Assembly (NCBI GenBank): GCA_009787695.1
Contig: WQSW01000004.1
Location: forward strand, 34,494-88,663
Direction of reading: 5' to 3'
DNA from: Treponema sp.
GTDB taxonomy: Bacteria; Spirochaetota; Spirochaetia; Treponematales; Breznakiellaceae
Length of the DNA: 54,170 bases
The translations under genes were made by a program, and so were the position numbers. Each line of letters begins with the position of its first letter. Position 1 is the stretch's first letter. The notes beneath the pieces are model-generated. The model had not been told where the DNA came from. It saw only the letters and a program-made list of their open reading frames with translations, and made no database searches. Shown here piece by piece: positions 36,817 to 45,649 of the stretch.

Positions 36817-37764
36817 TTATTTTTCGTCTTTAACAGAATCTGTAAACACAACAGAACGCACTGTCGTTCCTTTTCCTACAGTAGATTGAATTGTAAATTC
36901 ATCTGAGACGCGTTTTGTATTTGCAAGCCCCATCCCTGCACCAAACCCTAAAGAACGGACATATTCATTTGCGGTTGAATATCCTTCTTTAAGAGCCTGA
37001 TTCACATCTGCAATACCGGGACCTGTATCAGCCGCTGTGATTATCACTTTGTCCGGCATAATGGAACAGTGCATCGTTCCGCCGTCAGAATGAACAACTT
37101 GATTTATTTCCAGCTCATAACAGGCAATTGCTACCCGCCTGATCAGCTTAGGATCATAATTACGCTGCTTAAGAGCTTTTTTAATTTCTGTTGAAGCCCT
37201 TCCTGCCAATTCAAAATTATAATGCGCTGTGGTATATTCCATTTCTGAATAAACAGAAGTATCGTTTGTATTTGTGTTTTTATGAATTTTTTCCAATCTT
37301 AGCACCTCACGGTTCATTTCTACCAACAAAGCTCTAATCACATCTGTAGCGGTAATTATACCGACTAATTTATGATCCTTATCAAGAACAGGGAAACGCC
37401 CGAATCGGTATTTATTAAGACTGGAAATCGCCATAGAAACAGGCATATCATCCTGCAGACTGATTATATTTTTTGTCATTCTTTCTTCGATAGGAGAATC
37501 GATATAACCTTTATCATGAGCGACAATAATATCTTCGATAGATATAAGTCCGACTAATTTTTCGTCTTCCAGAATGGGAATACCTTTAACTCTATTCTCC
37601 CTCATTAAAGCTTGAATATGCCTCATCGTATGATTCTTGGTTCCGGTAAGTATGGTAGTTGACATGACATCTTTAATTTTAAGCTGATGGATAAGCTCCA
37701 ACACCACAGACGGTGAATCAACAGTGCTTAAGGGAATATCGGCTAATTGTTCTTGATCGCTCAT
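36817..37764 (-). CDS. CBS-pair protein with anti-sigma-like (RsbW/HATPase) kinase domain
   Basis: 315 residues. Two CBS motifs occupy about 28-150 (VKGIPILEDEKLVGLISIED and GRFPVLDKDHKLVGIITATD) and should bind an adenine nucleotide. A GHKL ATPase of the RsbW type covers about 185-305: N box YELEINQVVHS, G1 box DTGPGI, G2 box GFGAGMGLAN. There is no HisKA helix, so it is a Ser/Thr kinase or an ATP-dependent anti-sigma-like switch. AGGAG precedes the ATG at 37764. It heads the operon with the DRTGG and PHP genes. Confidence 0.9.
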   Translation of the reverse strand: MSDQEQLADIPLSTVDSPSVVLELIHQLKIKDVMSTTILTGTKNHTMRHIQALMRENRVKGIPILEDEKLVGLISIEDIIVAHDKGYIDSPIEERMTKNIISLQDDMPVSMAISSLNKYRFGRFPVLDKDHKLVGIITATDVIRALLVEMNREVLRLEKIHKNTNTNDTSVYSEMEYTTAHYNFELAGRASTEIKKALKQRNYDPKLIRRVAIACYELEINQVVHSDGGTMHCSIMPDKVIITAADTGPGIADVNQALKEGYSTANEYVRSLGFGAGMGLANTKRVSDEFTIQSTVGKGTTVRSVVFTDSVKDEK

Positions 37765-37784
37765 ATCAACTCCTAGTTGGTTTT

Positions 37785-37813
37785 ATTTTATCATATTGAT
37801 AAAAGTTGTTCAA
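37785..37813 (-). promoter_or_regulatory. Promoter of the CBS-kinase operon
   Basis: Minus strand: TTGAAC (37813-37808), a 17-base spacer and TAAAAT (37790-37785), followed by a leader with a clear AGGAG. Confidence 0.7.
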
Positions 37814-37842
37814 TAAGTATATAGAAGAATATTTTTAAAAAA

Positions 37843-37871
37843 TTGACTTATACTAATTCTTAGAATAAAAT
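37843..37871 (+). promoter_or_regulatory. Promoter for a leaderless DUF262 mRNA
   Basis: TTGACT (37843-37848), a 17-base spacer and TAAAAT (37866-37871), with ATG at 37879, 7 bases later. No Shine-Dalgarno. Confidence 0.75.
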
Positions 37872-37878
37872 ATAACAA

Positions 37879-39192
37879 ATGGCATCAAATACCGGCAATA
37901 AACCAGCACCAAGAATTATAACAGTTAAAGATTTATTATTAAAAAAGAACTTGAAAATACCGGAATATCAGCGTCCTTATAAATGGTTAATAAAAAATGT
38001 AAACCAGCTTATCAATGATATAATTGATAACATAAAAAAATCCGCGTATCGTTTAGGAACATTAGTAATTCATAATGAGAAAAATACAACGGAATTTAAT
38101 ATAGTAGACGGACAGCAAAGAACAATTACATTGGCTTTAATTGCATATGCGCTTGTAGAAAAGAAAAAAGATATTTTATTAAAAATAAATCCTGAAGAAA
38201 ATTGGCTTGCTTATCAAAATATTTGTTCTGATTTTTGTTTTTCAAATGTTATTACAAAAGCAAATCTTCAAAATAATTATTTTGAAATAAAAAGAAGAGT
38301 AATGGAGTTTAACGAAGAGATAATAACTTTCTTTTTTAATAAATGCGAACTTGTAGAAGTAGTTCAGGAAAATGTATCAGAGGCTTTCCAGTTTTTTGAT
38401 TCCCAAAATGCAAGAGGCAAAGACCTTAAACCTCATGATCTGCTGAAAGCTTATCATCTGCGGGAAATGAATGATTATACCGGCGAAACTGAACGCAGAG
38501 AAACAGTTAAGTTTTGGCAAGATCAAAATGAAGAGGAATTAGCAAAATTATTTTCGGATTACCTTTTTAGGATAAAAAATTGGAGCAAAGGCTATTCTGC
38601 AAGATATTTTACAAAAGATGATATAGATGTCTTTAAAGGTATAAACCCATACATAAAAAACAGTTATCCTTATTTTAATATTTTCTCTCCTTTGATAACA
38701 AAGAAAATTGATTTTCCTTTTCAAATAGATCAAATAACAATCAATGGAGAATATTTTTTTGATATGGTTAAATATTACAAAAAGATGCTTGATGATTTAA
38801 AACAAAATGAACATGAATTAATAAAAATGATAAAAGAAAGTTCATTTTTCAGAAAAGACAGCTATAAATATATTCGTAATTTATTTTATTGCGGATTGCT
38901 TTATTATACAGATAAATTCGGTTTAAATGATTTTGATAAAGCGGTTAAAAAAATATTTATATGGGCATTTTCTTTACGGTTAAAAATGCAAAGAGTATTG
39001 ATTGCTTCAATTGATTCTTATGCGCTAAGTATTGAACCTCATATAAATATACAATTATTCAGAAAAATCAGAGATGCAATTCACCACAAAGAAATTCTCA
39101 ATTTGGAAATCGAAACAATTAAAAAAGTAAATTTCGAAGATTCTGAAAAACTAAAAGAAATATTTATAGAAGAAGGATATTTAAATGCCTGA
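37879..39192 (+). CDS. DUF262 protein (GmrS-like), first of a two-gene defence module
   Basis: 437 residues. The ParB-like DUF262 domain covers about 15-190. Its signature motifs are IPEYQRPYKW near 26-36 and VDGQQRTITL with D77, then FFDSQNARGKDLKPHDLLKA. DUF262 hydrolyses NTPs in GmrSD and SspE and licenses nuclease action. This protein lacks the DUF1524 HNH nuclease domain; its C-terminal half is helical. It overlaps the next gene, which has both domains, by 8 bases, so the two should form one machine. Confidence 0.85.
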   Translation: MASNTGNKPAPRIITVKDLLLKKNLKIPEYQRPYKWLIKNVNQLINDIIDNIKKSAYRLGTLVIHNEKNTTEFNIVDGQQRTITLALIAYALVEKKKDILLKINPEENWLAYQNICSDFCFSNVITKANLQNNYFEIKRRVMEFNEEIITFFFNKCELVEVVQENVSEAFQFFDSQNARGKDLKPHDLLKAYHLREMNDYTGETERRETVKFWQDQNEEELAKLFSDYLFRIKNWSKGYSARYFTKDDIDVFKGINPYIKNSYPYFNIFSPLITKKIDFPFQIDQITINGEYFFDMVKYYKKMLDDLKQNEHELIKMIKESSFFRKDSYKYIRNLFYCGLLYYTDKFGLNDFDKAVKKIFIWAFSLRLKMQRVLIASIDSYALSIEPHINIQLFRKIRDAIHHKEILNLEIETIKKVNFEDSEKLKEIFIEEGYLNA

Positions 39193-41176
39193 AAATAAAT
39201 TGATTGAAGCGGAAGAACCTCTATATTTAAGTATAAAAGAATTATTTACATCCGATTTATATGAAATTCCTATCTATCAAAGAAATTACGCATGGGATGA
39301 AAAAGAAATTATACAATTATTACAAGATATAATTGATTGTTGTGCGGAAGAAAAAAAAACAAAGATTAAAAAAGAGTATTATTTAGGAAATTTAATTATT
39401 TATAAAAACAATGAAATTTTTGAAACAATAGACGGACAGCAAAGATTGACGACCTTAACAATTCTATTAAATTTAATAAAAAATAAATATCCGAATATTG
39501 ACTTATCATGGTACAAAAAATTAAATTTAAGGTTTGATTGCCGTATCCGATCAACAAATACATTAAATTATCTTTATAACTGCGATAATTTAGAAGACAA
39601 AGAATGTAACGCCGAAATTAAACAAGGATATCAAATAATAAAAAGAAACATATCAAATCTTTTAAAAAAGCAAGGATTAGTTATAGCGGAATTTTGTTCA
39701 TACCTTTTTGAGAGAGTTTTTATATTACGGATATTTGTCCCATACGATACAGATAAGAATCAATATTTTGAAATAATGAACAGCCGCGGCGAACAATTGG
39801 AAAAATCAGAAATATTAAAAGCGCAAATGTTAAAAATACTTGATGAAAACGAAATATATACTTTTAATTTAATCTGGGAATCGTGTTCAAATATGGAAAA
39901 ATATGTTCAATACGGATTTAATAAAAACGATCAAAGAGAATTAATCTTTGATCAAAATTGGGATAATTTCATATGCAAAGAATTTAGTGATATCAATAAA
40001 ATATTACAAAATACAAAAAAAGAATTAGAAACAGATGAATCGATTAAAGATATTTTATCTTCTCCTGTAAATCATTATCAGATTTTATATGATGCAAATA
40101 AAAAACAAACTTTTGAAACAGGTAGCAGATATAGTTCTATAATAAATTTCTCAAATTTTCTGCTTCATGTACTAAGAATACAAACAAAAGAAGATATACC
40201 TCTGGATGATAAACGCCTTCTTGATATATTTAAAAAATATCTAGATGATGATACAGCAAAACATAATTTTGTCAGACAATTCGGCTACTCTCTTTTAAAA
40301 TGCAAATTTTTATATGATAAATATATAATAAAAAGAGATTACGGAAGAGATCATTGGAGCCTGCATAGATTAAAATACGAAAATAAAAATGAAAGTTATG
40401 TAAATACATTTAATGAAAACGAAAATGATAATAAAGGAATAAACAGGGAAATATTAATGTTACTTGCAATGTTTCATGTAACAACACCGTCTTTGGTTTA
40501 CAAACATTGGTTAAACGGCGCATTAAAATATATTTATTACGAAGAAAAAATCGAAGCGGAAAAATATAAAAAATACTTGGAAAACCTTGCAAAAGCATTT
40601 TTATTTGACAGATTTTTAGCAAAAGACGAAATTGATTATTATCCGATTATATATCAAAACAATGGCGTACCGAAAGAAAATCCAATTACAGACGAATCAA
40701 AATTAAATTACGAATCAAATGTAGAAAATTTTGTTTTCAATTACCTTGATTATCTCCTTTGGCAAGATTATAAAAATGAAAAAAAATATTTTAAGATCGA
40801 AGGAAAGGATTTCGTTGATCCAAGAATTGAAAATTTTGAATTTACATTTAGAAGTTCTGTAGAACATTATTATCCTCAGCATCCTTATCCAAATCCTGAT
40901 GATAAAATGGAAGATGAATACTGGCTACATGATTTTGGAAATCTTTGTTTAATAAGCAGCAGCAAAAATTCACGATTAAGCAATTATATGCCAAACACCA
41001 AAAAAGATTATTATATCGGCAGCAATCCTGAAATCGAAAAAAAACTAACAATCGACAGCATAAAGCAGCGTATTATGATGGAGTATCCTGTTTGGAACAT
41101 AAATGTTAATGGAGAAAACGTAATAAAAACACACAGCGAAAAAATGATAGAAGCGTTGGGGTTAGTTAGAAGATAG
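39185..41176 (+). CDS. DUF262-DUF1524 (GmrSD-like) restriction protein, second of module
   Basis: 663 residues. An N-terminal DUF262 domain has IPIYQRNYAW near 29-38, TIDGQQRLTTL with D83, and EIMNSRGEQLEKSEILKA. The C-terminal DUF1524 domain is HNH-like: VEHYYPQHP with H561, LHDFGNLCLI with H582, and SSKNSRLSN. Known members of this architecture cut modified DNA (GmrSD: glucosylated hydroxymethylcytosine) or nick DNA in phosphorothioate systems (SspE). Its start has AAGGA 7 bases upstream. A defence role is strongly suggested by domains and by the restriction genes next door; the modification targeted is unknown. Confidence 0.88.
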   Translation: MPENKLIEAEEPLYLSIKELFTSDLYEIPIYQRNYAWDEKEIIQLLQDIIDCCAEEKKTKIKKEYYLGNLIIYKNNEIFETIDGQQRLTTLTILLNLIKNKYPNIDLSWYKKLNLRFDCRIRSTNTLNYLYNCDNLEDKECNAEIKQGYQIIKRNISNLLKKQGLVIAEFCSYLFERVFILRIFVPYDTDKNQYFEIMNSRGEQLEKSEILKAQMLKILDENEIYTFNLIWESCSNMEKYVQYGFNKNDQRELIFDQNWDNFICKEFSDINKILQNTKKELETDESIKDILSSPVNHYQILYDANKKQTFETGSRYSSIINFSNFLLHVLRIQTKEDIPLDDKRLLDIFKKYLDDDTAKHNFVRQFGYSLLKCKFLYDKYIIKRDYGRDHWSLHRLKYENKNESYVNTFNENENDNKGINREILMLLAMFHVTTPSLVYKHWLNGALKYIYYEEKIEAEKYKKYLENLAKAFLFDRFLAKDEIDYYPIIYQNNGVPKENPITDESKLNYESNVENFVFNYLDYLLWQDYKNEKKYFKIEGKDFVDPRIENFEFTFRSSVEHYYPQHPYPNPDDKMEDEYWLHDFGNLCLISSSKNSRLSNYMPNTKKDYYIGSNPEIEKKLTIDSIKQRIMMEYPVWNINVNGENVIKTHSEKMIEALGLVRR

Positions 41177-41200
41177 AATTTTGAAATGCTAGACAACCTG

Positions 41201-41686
41201 TTATGAGTATTCAGACTCACTTTCAACGGCAATATTTACATTAATACATTCGTCAGGATAATAAATACCGTTTTTAACTTCGTATATTATTTCTTTTATT
41301 TCATTTACACATCCAATCAGATTCTTTTTTATTTTTTGCCCCCAGAAACGGACAACAATCCAACCTAATCTTTCGAGCTCTTTTTCTATTTTATTATCAC
41401 GATTTATATTATGTTCTATTTTACGAATCCAATATTCTCTGTTTGATTCTATAGTATCTTTTTTAACATCCCATCCTTTACCATGCCATAATTCACCATC
41501 GCAAAAAATAGCAATTTTGTATTTAGTGATTGCAATATCTGGTTTACCGGGTAGCTTTTTATAATTTTTGCGATATCGGATACCTTCATGCCATAACGCT
41601 TTACGCAACAAAGTTTCTATTGTGGTGTCTTTACTTTTTATACGCGACATACATTTACGACGTTGTTCCGGTGTAAGTGTATCCAT
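41201..41686 (-). CDS. vsr: Very-short-patch mismatch repair endonuclease (Vsr)
   Basis: 161 residues. The N-terminal signature (LTPEQRRKCMSRIKSKDTTI) is typical, as are the nuclease residues in KLPGKPDIAITKYKIAIFCD and GELWHGKGW. Known role: nicks at T:G mismatches arising from deaminated 5-methylcytosine made by a Dcm-type methylase. That fits the C5 methylase two genes upstream on this strand. The tail (about 135-161) is longer than usual. It follows the restriction gene after 31 bases and no Shine-Dalgarno is visible. Confidence 0.92.
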   Translation of the reverse strand: MDTLTPEQRRKCMSRIKSKDTTIETLLRKALWHEGIRYRKNYKKLPGKPDIAITKYKIAIFCDGELWHGKGWDVKKDTIESNREYWIRKIEHNINRDNKIEKELERLGWIVVRFWGQKIKKNLIGCVNEIKEIIYEVKNGIYYPDECINVNIAVESESEYS

Positions 41687-41717
41687 AAAAATTTAATTTA
41701 TTAAAATAATAATTGTA

Positions 41718-42872
41718 TTAATCATCTGGCATTACTTCTTTTTCTAAGAATTTCTCATATTCTCCCACTTTTCTAAAATCAAGCATATATTTTCCTTCAC
41801 CTAATTTTTGAAAAGCGACTGCATCAATTCCTATCTCTAAAAGCATTTCATACGTAACTAATGTTCTTTGTTTTATACCTAAAACATCTCTTAACAACCA
41901 TTTACCCAATGCTTTGTTTGGGTTTGACATAATTGCCTTACCTCCAGCTTGACAAATGCTCATTAACAAAATTTCATCATTTGGCAATTTTACTTCAAAT
42001 GGAGTTTTCCTTGGAGGAAAAAATGTATCATATGAATTTTTTAAAATCGTATTCCATGGAATATAAACTTCATCTAATTCTCTTCTTCGCCCTTTAGCAT
42101 TCCATTGATTTAATCCGCTTCTAGCATATACAACCTTTTTTCCTGATCTTGATGTTGAATACAAAGGAACAATAATTGTTTCTGGAAAAGTAATTTCTTG
42201 TTCATTCATAATTTCATTGTAATTTATTTTTCTAAGCATGCCAAGAGGATCATCAAAAATTACTACAGGAACAAATGCAAAACATTCTTTTATTTTAAAC
42301 CTTTTATAAAGTGTGCTTTTTGTTGTATCAAATTTATATTCTTCCTTTCCGTCGAAAAAGAAAAGTGTGTTTTTATTTTCTTTCGTAATTTTAATTTTAG
42401 TTATATCAATAAAATCCATCTTTTCTTCAAATAACCAGAAACCTTTCTCATTTCTCACAATACAATGATAAATTATATCTTTTAAACCATAAACTTTTAA
42501 TGTGAAATCAAGTCGATTGTTTCTTAATTCGGCTATCTTTTTAACTTTATCTAAAGAAGATAAAGTTTTATATAATCTTTGTTGATTATTAAATTCTGCT
42601 ATTTTTTGCATCTGTTCTGTTTCAATAAAAGTTTTAATACCTATTCCATTAGATTTTAATTTAGCATCTACAGATAAATCCGCCCTTGCTAAATTCTCTG
42701 CATTAAAACTTAGACAATAAATTAACTCTGTCACTCTATAATGGAGATATGGAATTTGACTTTCGCTAAAAAGTTTTGATATTGACCCTACTAATCTTAA
42801 ATCATTAAGGTATTTTTCAACTTCTAAATGATTATAACCTATAAGTTTTGCATTAAAATTTGGATCCTTCAT
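41718..42872 (-). CDS. Probable type II restriction endonuclease partner of the C5 methylase
   Basis: 384 residues, starting 4 bases inside the end of the C5 methylase gene (ATGA overlap). The N-terminal half has a possible nuclease patch (DAKLKSNGIGIKTFIE). The C-terminal half (about 240-380) resembles the B3-like recognition domain of NgoFVII-type enzymes: ARSGLNQWNAKGRRRELDEV, then FFPPRKTPFEVKLP, then SNPNKALGKWLLRDVL. The family match is from memory and the catalytic centre is not certain. Its position between a methylase and Vsr makes the restriction role likely. Confidence 0.75.
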   Translation of the reverse strand: MKDPNFNAKLIGYNHLEVEKYLNDLRLVGSISKLFSESQIPYLHYRVTELIYCLSFNAENLARADLSVDAKLKSNGIGIKTFIETEQMQKIAEFNNQQRLYKTLSSLDKVKKIAELRNNRLDFTLKVYGLKDIIYHCIVRNEKGFWLFEEKMDFIDITKIKITKENKNTLFFFDGKEEYKFDTTKSTLYKRFKIKECFAFVPVVIFDDPLGMLRKINYNEIMNEQEITFPETIIVPLYSTSRSGKKVVYARSGLNQWNAKGRRRELDEVYIPWNTILKNSYDTFFPPRKTPFEVKLPNDEILLMSICQAGGKAIMSNPNKALGKWLLRDVLGIKQRTLVTYEMLLEIGIDAVAFQKLGEGKYMLDFRKVGEYEKFLEKEVMPDD

Positions 42873-43825
42873 ACTAGAACCTTGTATATCTCTTCCGCTA
42901 CACGTCTGATTACTGAAACAGAAACTGAATTTCCTACTTGTTTATAAATTTTAGTATCGGTCATTCCTTGAGGGATAATAAAATCATCGGGAAAACCTTG
43001 TAAAGATAAGCATTCTTTAGGTGTTAATTTTCTGATATTGCCATTATTATCAACAATAAGTGGAACATTATGCCCTCCCATTCCCATGTTTGCTGTTAGT
43101 GTCGGACATACACCAGATTTATTTTCTCTCACATAAACTCTTCTAAATTGATAAATAGATTTTTTATTTTTAATATTTTCTTTCAATAAGGAATAACATT
43201 TCATGTCAGGTGTATAATAATACTTTTTATTCTGTAACGGATCCCAGCTAATAAGTTTATCAATTGTATTTATTAGTTTAACAGATGAAGGCCATTTGAA
43301 TTTACTAAGCTTTTCTTTATCAAGAAAAGCTATGATATAAATTCTTTCACGATTCTGAGGTAAGTTGCCATACTCACAAGTATTTAACACTTTGGCATCA
43401 ACAGAATAACCTATTTTTTCTAACTCTTTTTTTATTTTTTTAAATGTTTTTCCATCATCATGTGTAAATAAATTTTTTACATTCTCTAAAAATACAACTT
43501 GTGGCGGTACTCCTTGTTTCTTCATCTCTTTAAGAAGTCTTGTAATTTGAAAGAATAAACTGCCTCGTTCATCTTCAAAACCTTTTTTGTAACCCGCAAT
43601 AGAAAAAGCCTGACATGGAAAACCTCCTGCTAATACTGAAACAGTTGGAATATCTTTTGCATCGATATTACATATATCATCAATAACAAGCGTAGAAGTG
43701 TGATTTAATTTAAAAGTTTCCGCACAAGCCGGATCAATTTCATTAGCCCAAACCGGCTCAAAACCTGCTTGTTTGAACCCTAAATCAATGCCTCCAATTC
43801 CGGCGAATAAACTTGCCATTTTCAT
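42869..43825 (-). CDS. dcm: DNA cytosine-5 methyltransferase
   Basis: 318 residues, all C5-methylase motifs present: I (FAGIGGIDLGF, 7-17), IV (GGFPCQAFS with catalytic C71), VI (ENVKNL), VIII (QNRERIYI) and X (GNSVSVSVIRRV). Methylates one cytosine in a specific duplex site; the target-recognition region (about 190-255) does not reveal the sequence. Start: ATG at 43825 (an ATG two codons on is possible). TATAAT ends 11 bases upstream and only a weak AGG is present. It is first of three genes with the restriction enzyme and vsr. The symbol denotes the family, not E. coli specificity. Confidence 0.92.
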   Translation of the reverse strand: MKMASLFAGIGGIDLGFKQAGFEPVWANEIDPACAETFKLNHTSTLVIDDICNIDAKDIPTVSVLAGGFPCQAFSIAGYKKGFEDERGSLFFQITRLLKEMKKQGVPPQVVFLENVKNLFTHDDGKTFKKIKKELEKIGYSVDAKVLNTCEYGNLPQNRERIYIIAFLDKEKLSKFKWPSSVKLINTIDKLISWDPLQNKKYYYTPDMKCYSLLKENIKNKKSIYQFRRVYVRENKSGVCPTLTANMGMGGHNVPLIVDNNGNIRKLTPKECLSLQGFPDDFIIPQGMTDTKIYKQVGNSVSVSVIRRVAEEIYKVLV

Positions 43826-43922
43826 AGACTTTACCTATTATATTTTATATCATATTAAATATAAATAATCAATATAATTAATATTACATAAAGTCTTATT
43901 TTTAATGAATGTTAAAATTAAT

Positions 43923-43946
43923 TAAAAAAGAAACCTTCGGTTTACC
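43923..43946 (-). terminator. Intrinsic terminator of guaA
   Basis: Minus strand: AAACC, loop GAA, GGTTT, then a run of T (43930-43925). It lies 14 bases past the guaA stop and separates it from the methylase operon. The CCTTCGG core resembles the hairpin in intergenic repeat copy B. Confidence 0.75.
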
Positions 43947-43959
43947 GAAAAAATAAATC

Positions 43960-45564
43960 TCATTCCCACTCGATAGTTGCAGGCGGCTTACTTGAAATAT
44001 CATAAGTGACACGCCCTATCTCTTTTACAGAATTGGTAATTCGTGTTGAAATCTCCAACAAATCGCGCGTTTCAAATGGATAAACATCCGCTGTCATGCC
44101 ATCACTGCTGGTAATTGCACGTAACGCGAGAACCCACCCGTATTTGCGCACATCGCCTGCAACACCCACTGAGCGTATCGGTAAAAGGATCGCAAACGCC
44201 TGCCAAATCTCATCATAGAGGCTCTTTCCTGTAGAACCTTTTCTGCTTTTTAATTCTTCGATAAAAATAGCGTCCGCTTCACGTAAGATGTCACACTTAT
44301 CTTTTGTAATTTCACCGAGTATGCGCACTGCAAGCCCCGGACCGGGAAAAGGATGCCGCCCTACAATTGATTCATCAACACCAAGATAGCGTCCCAGTTT
44401 GCGCACTTCGTCTTTATAAAGTTTATCCAAAGGCTCGATTATTTTCCCCGCCTTGCGCTTAGCGTCCACAAGAGGGCTTGCCACATTGTGATGACTCTTT
44501 ATTACATGCGCTTTCTTCCCGATACCTTTGCCGCTTTCGATCAAGTCAGTGTATAAAGTCCCCTGCGCAAGAATGTAATTGTCAGGCAATCCCAGACGCG
44601 CAACTTCTCTCTCCTGAATCGTAATAAACAAATCGCCGATTATCCTGCGTTTTTCTTCAGGCTCTTCTTTGCCTTTAAGCGCGGATAAAAATTCTTGTTC
44701 GCACATTATTATATGCAAATTTTTTGCACCTAACTTTTGCAGACTTGCACGTACAATTTCAGTTTCATTCTTGCGCATAAGACCTGTATCCATATACATT
44801 AAATGAACCTGATCCGCTTTAAGCGTTTTTAAAAGAGCAGCTCCCGCTACGGTAGAATCAACGCCGCCGGAAATCAACAGCAAGACGGGATTGTCCCCTG
44901 CCCGCGCTTTTAAAGATTGATTCAATTCTTCGATGTAAAGTTCCATATTCCATGACGCATCACAGCCGCATACGCCGAACACAAACGCGCCGATGATATC
45001 ATCACCGCCTTCACAATGAGTCACTTCAGGGTGAAACTGCAAACCAAACCAGGGTTTTTCTTCATGAATTAAAACCGCAGGATAATTTGTGCCGCTGATC
45101 CCCGCTTCGATAAACCCGGGGGCAAGTTTTGTCAATGTATCGCCGTGACTCATCCATGCGGTAAAGGAATCGCAAACTCCGTTTGTGCGAAAACCTTTCA
45201 GAAACTTTTTACTTAATTCGTTTTCTTTTACTTTTTTTATTTTTACTTCGATGCGCCCGTATTCCATCTTCGGTAAGGGTTCAACCTTACCGCCTAGATC
45301 GTAAGTCATTCTTTGTAAGCCGTAGCAAATCCCAAGCAATGGAAGCCCGCAATCATAAATTTTTTTGTCAGGTGCAACGCCGTCACCATAAACAGATTCA
45401 GGCGAGCCAGATAAAACAATTCCTTTTACATTACTGTTTAGAATCTCTTTAGTAAGTTCCGCATCACCCGGAATAATTTCCGTATAAACTCCCAAGTCAC
45501 GAATCCGTCTGCCGATTAGCTGAGTGGTTTGACTGCCGAAATCAAGGATTAAAATCGTGTTCAT
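43960..45564 (-). CDS. guaA: GMP synthase (glutamine-hydrolysing)
   Basis: 534 residues from the ATG at 45564 (MNTILILDFGSQ), the standard start; a longer frame exists but lies upstream of the promoter. It converts XMP to GMP using glutamine and ATP. The GATase domain has C80 (GICYG) and HPEVTH; the PP-loop is LISGGVDS; the C-terminal dimerisation domain ends in PPATIEWE as expected. A copy of the 17-base repeat (45172-45188) adds about six residues (RTNGVC) just before the WMSHGD motif, where other GuaA proteins are shorter. The -10 box (TAAAAT) is 5 bases before the ATG: leaderless. Confidence 0.97.
   Translation of the reverse strand: MNTILILDFGSQTTQLIGRRIRDLGVYTEIIPGDAELTKEILNSNVKGIVLSGSPESVYGDGVAPDKKIYDCGLPLLGICYGLQRMTYDLGGKVEPLPKMEYGRIEVKIKKVKENELSKKFLKGFRTNGVCDSFTAWMSHGDTLTKLAPGFIEAGISGTNYPAVLIHEEKPWFGLQFHPEVTHCEGGDDIIGAFVFGVCGCDASWNMELYIEELNQSLKARAGDNPVLLLISGGVDSTVAGAALLKTLKADQVHLMYMDTGLMRKNETEIVRASLQKLGAKNLHIIMCEQEFLSALKGKEEPEEKRRIIGDLFITIQEREVARLGLPDNYILAQGTLYTDLIESGKGIGKKAHVIKSHHNVASPLVDAKRKAGKIIEPLDKLYKDEVRKLGRYLGVDESIVGRHPFPGPGLAVRILGEITKDKCDILREADAIFIEELKSRKGSTGKSLYDEIWQAFAILLPIRSVGVAGDVRKYGWVLALRAITSSDGMTADVYPFETRDLLEISTRITNSVKEIGRVTYDISSKPPATIEWE
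45172..45188 (+). repeat. 17-base intragenic repeat, copy 4
   Basis: GCAAACTCCGTTTGTGC within guaA, antisense to the gene. It coincides with an apparent in-frame insertion before the conserved WMSHGD motif. Confidence 0.75.
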
Positions 45565-45569
45565 ATTAC

Positions 45570-45599
45570 ATTTTACTCTAAAATATAATTTTAATACAA
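45570..45599 (-). promoter_or_regulatory. guaA promoter (leaderless)
   Basis: Minus strand: TTGTAT, an 18-base spacer and TAAAAT (45575-45570), then 5 bases to the ATG at 45564. No Shine-Dalgarno. Confidence 0.6.
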
Positions 45600-45634
45600 T
45601 ACATCGGCTAACAGTGGTTTCATTCACTTATTTT

Positions 45635-45643
45635 TGTTACAAT
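45635..45643 (+). promoter_or_regulatory. Extended -10 promoter of the UvrD-like helicase (leaderless)
   Basis: TGT followed by TACAAT (45638-45643); the ATG is at 45650, 6 bases later. No convincing -35 box, as is common with an extended -10. No Shine-Dalgarno. Confidence 0.6.
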
Positions 45644-45649
45644 AAATCA

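Noticed and set aside
45557-45649. Earlier in-frame start for the helicase
   Set aside because: It lies upstream of the extended -10 box and inside the guaA start region; the family start matches the ATG at 45650.
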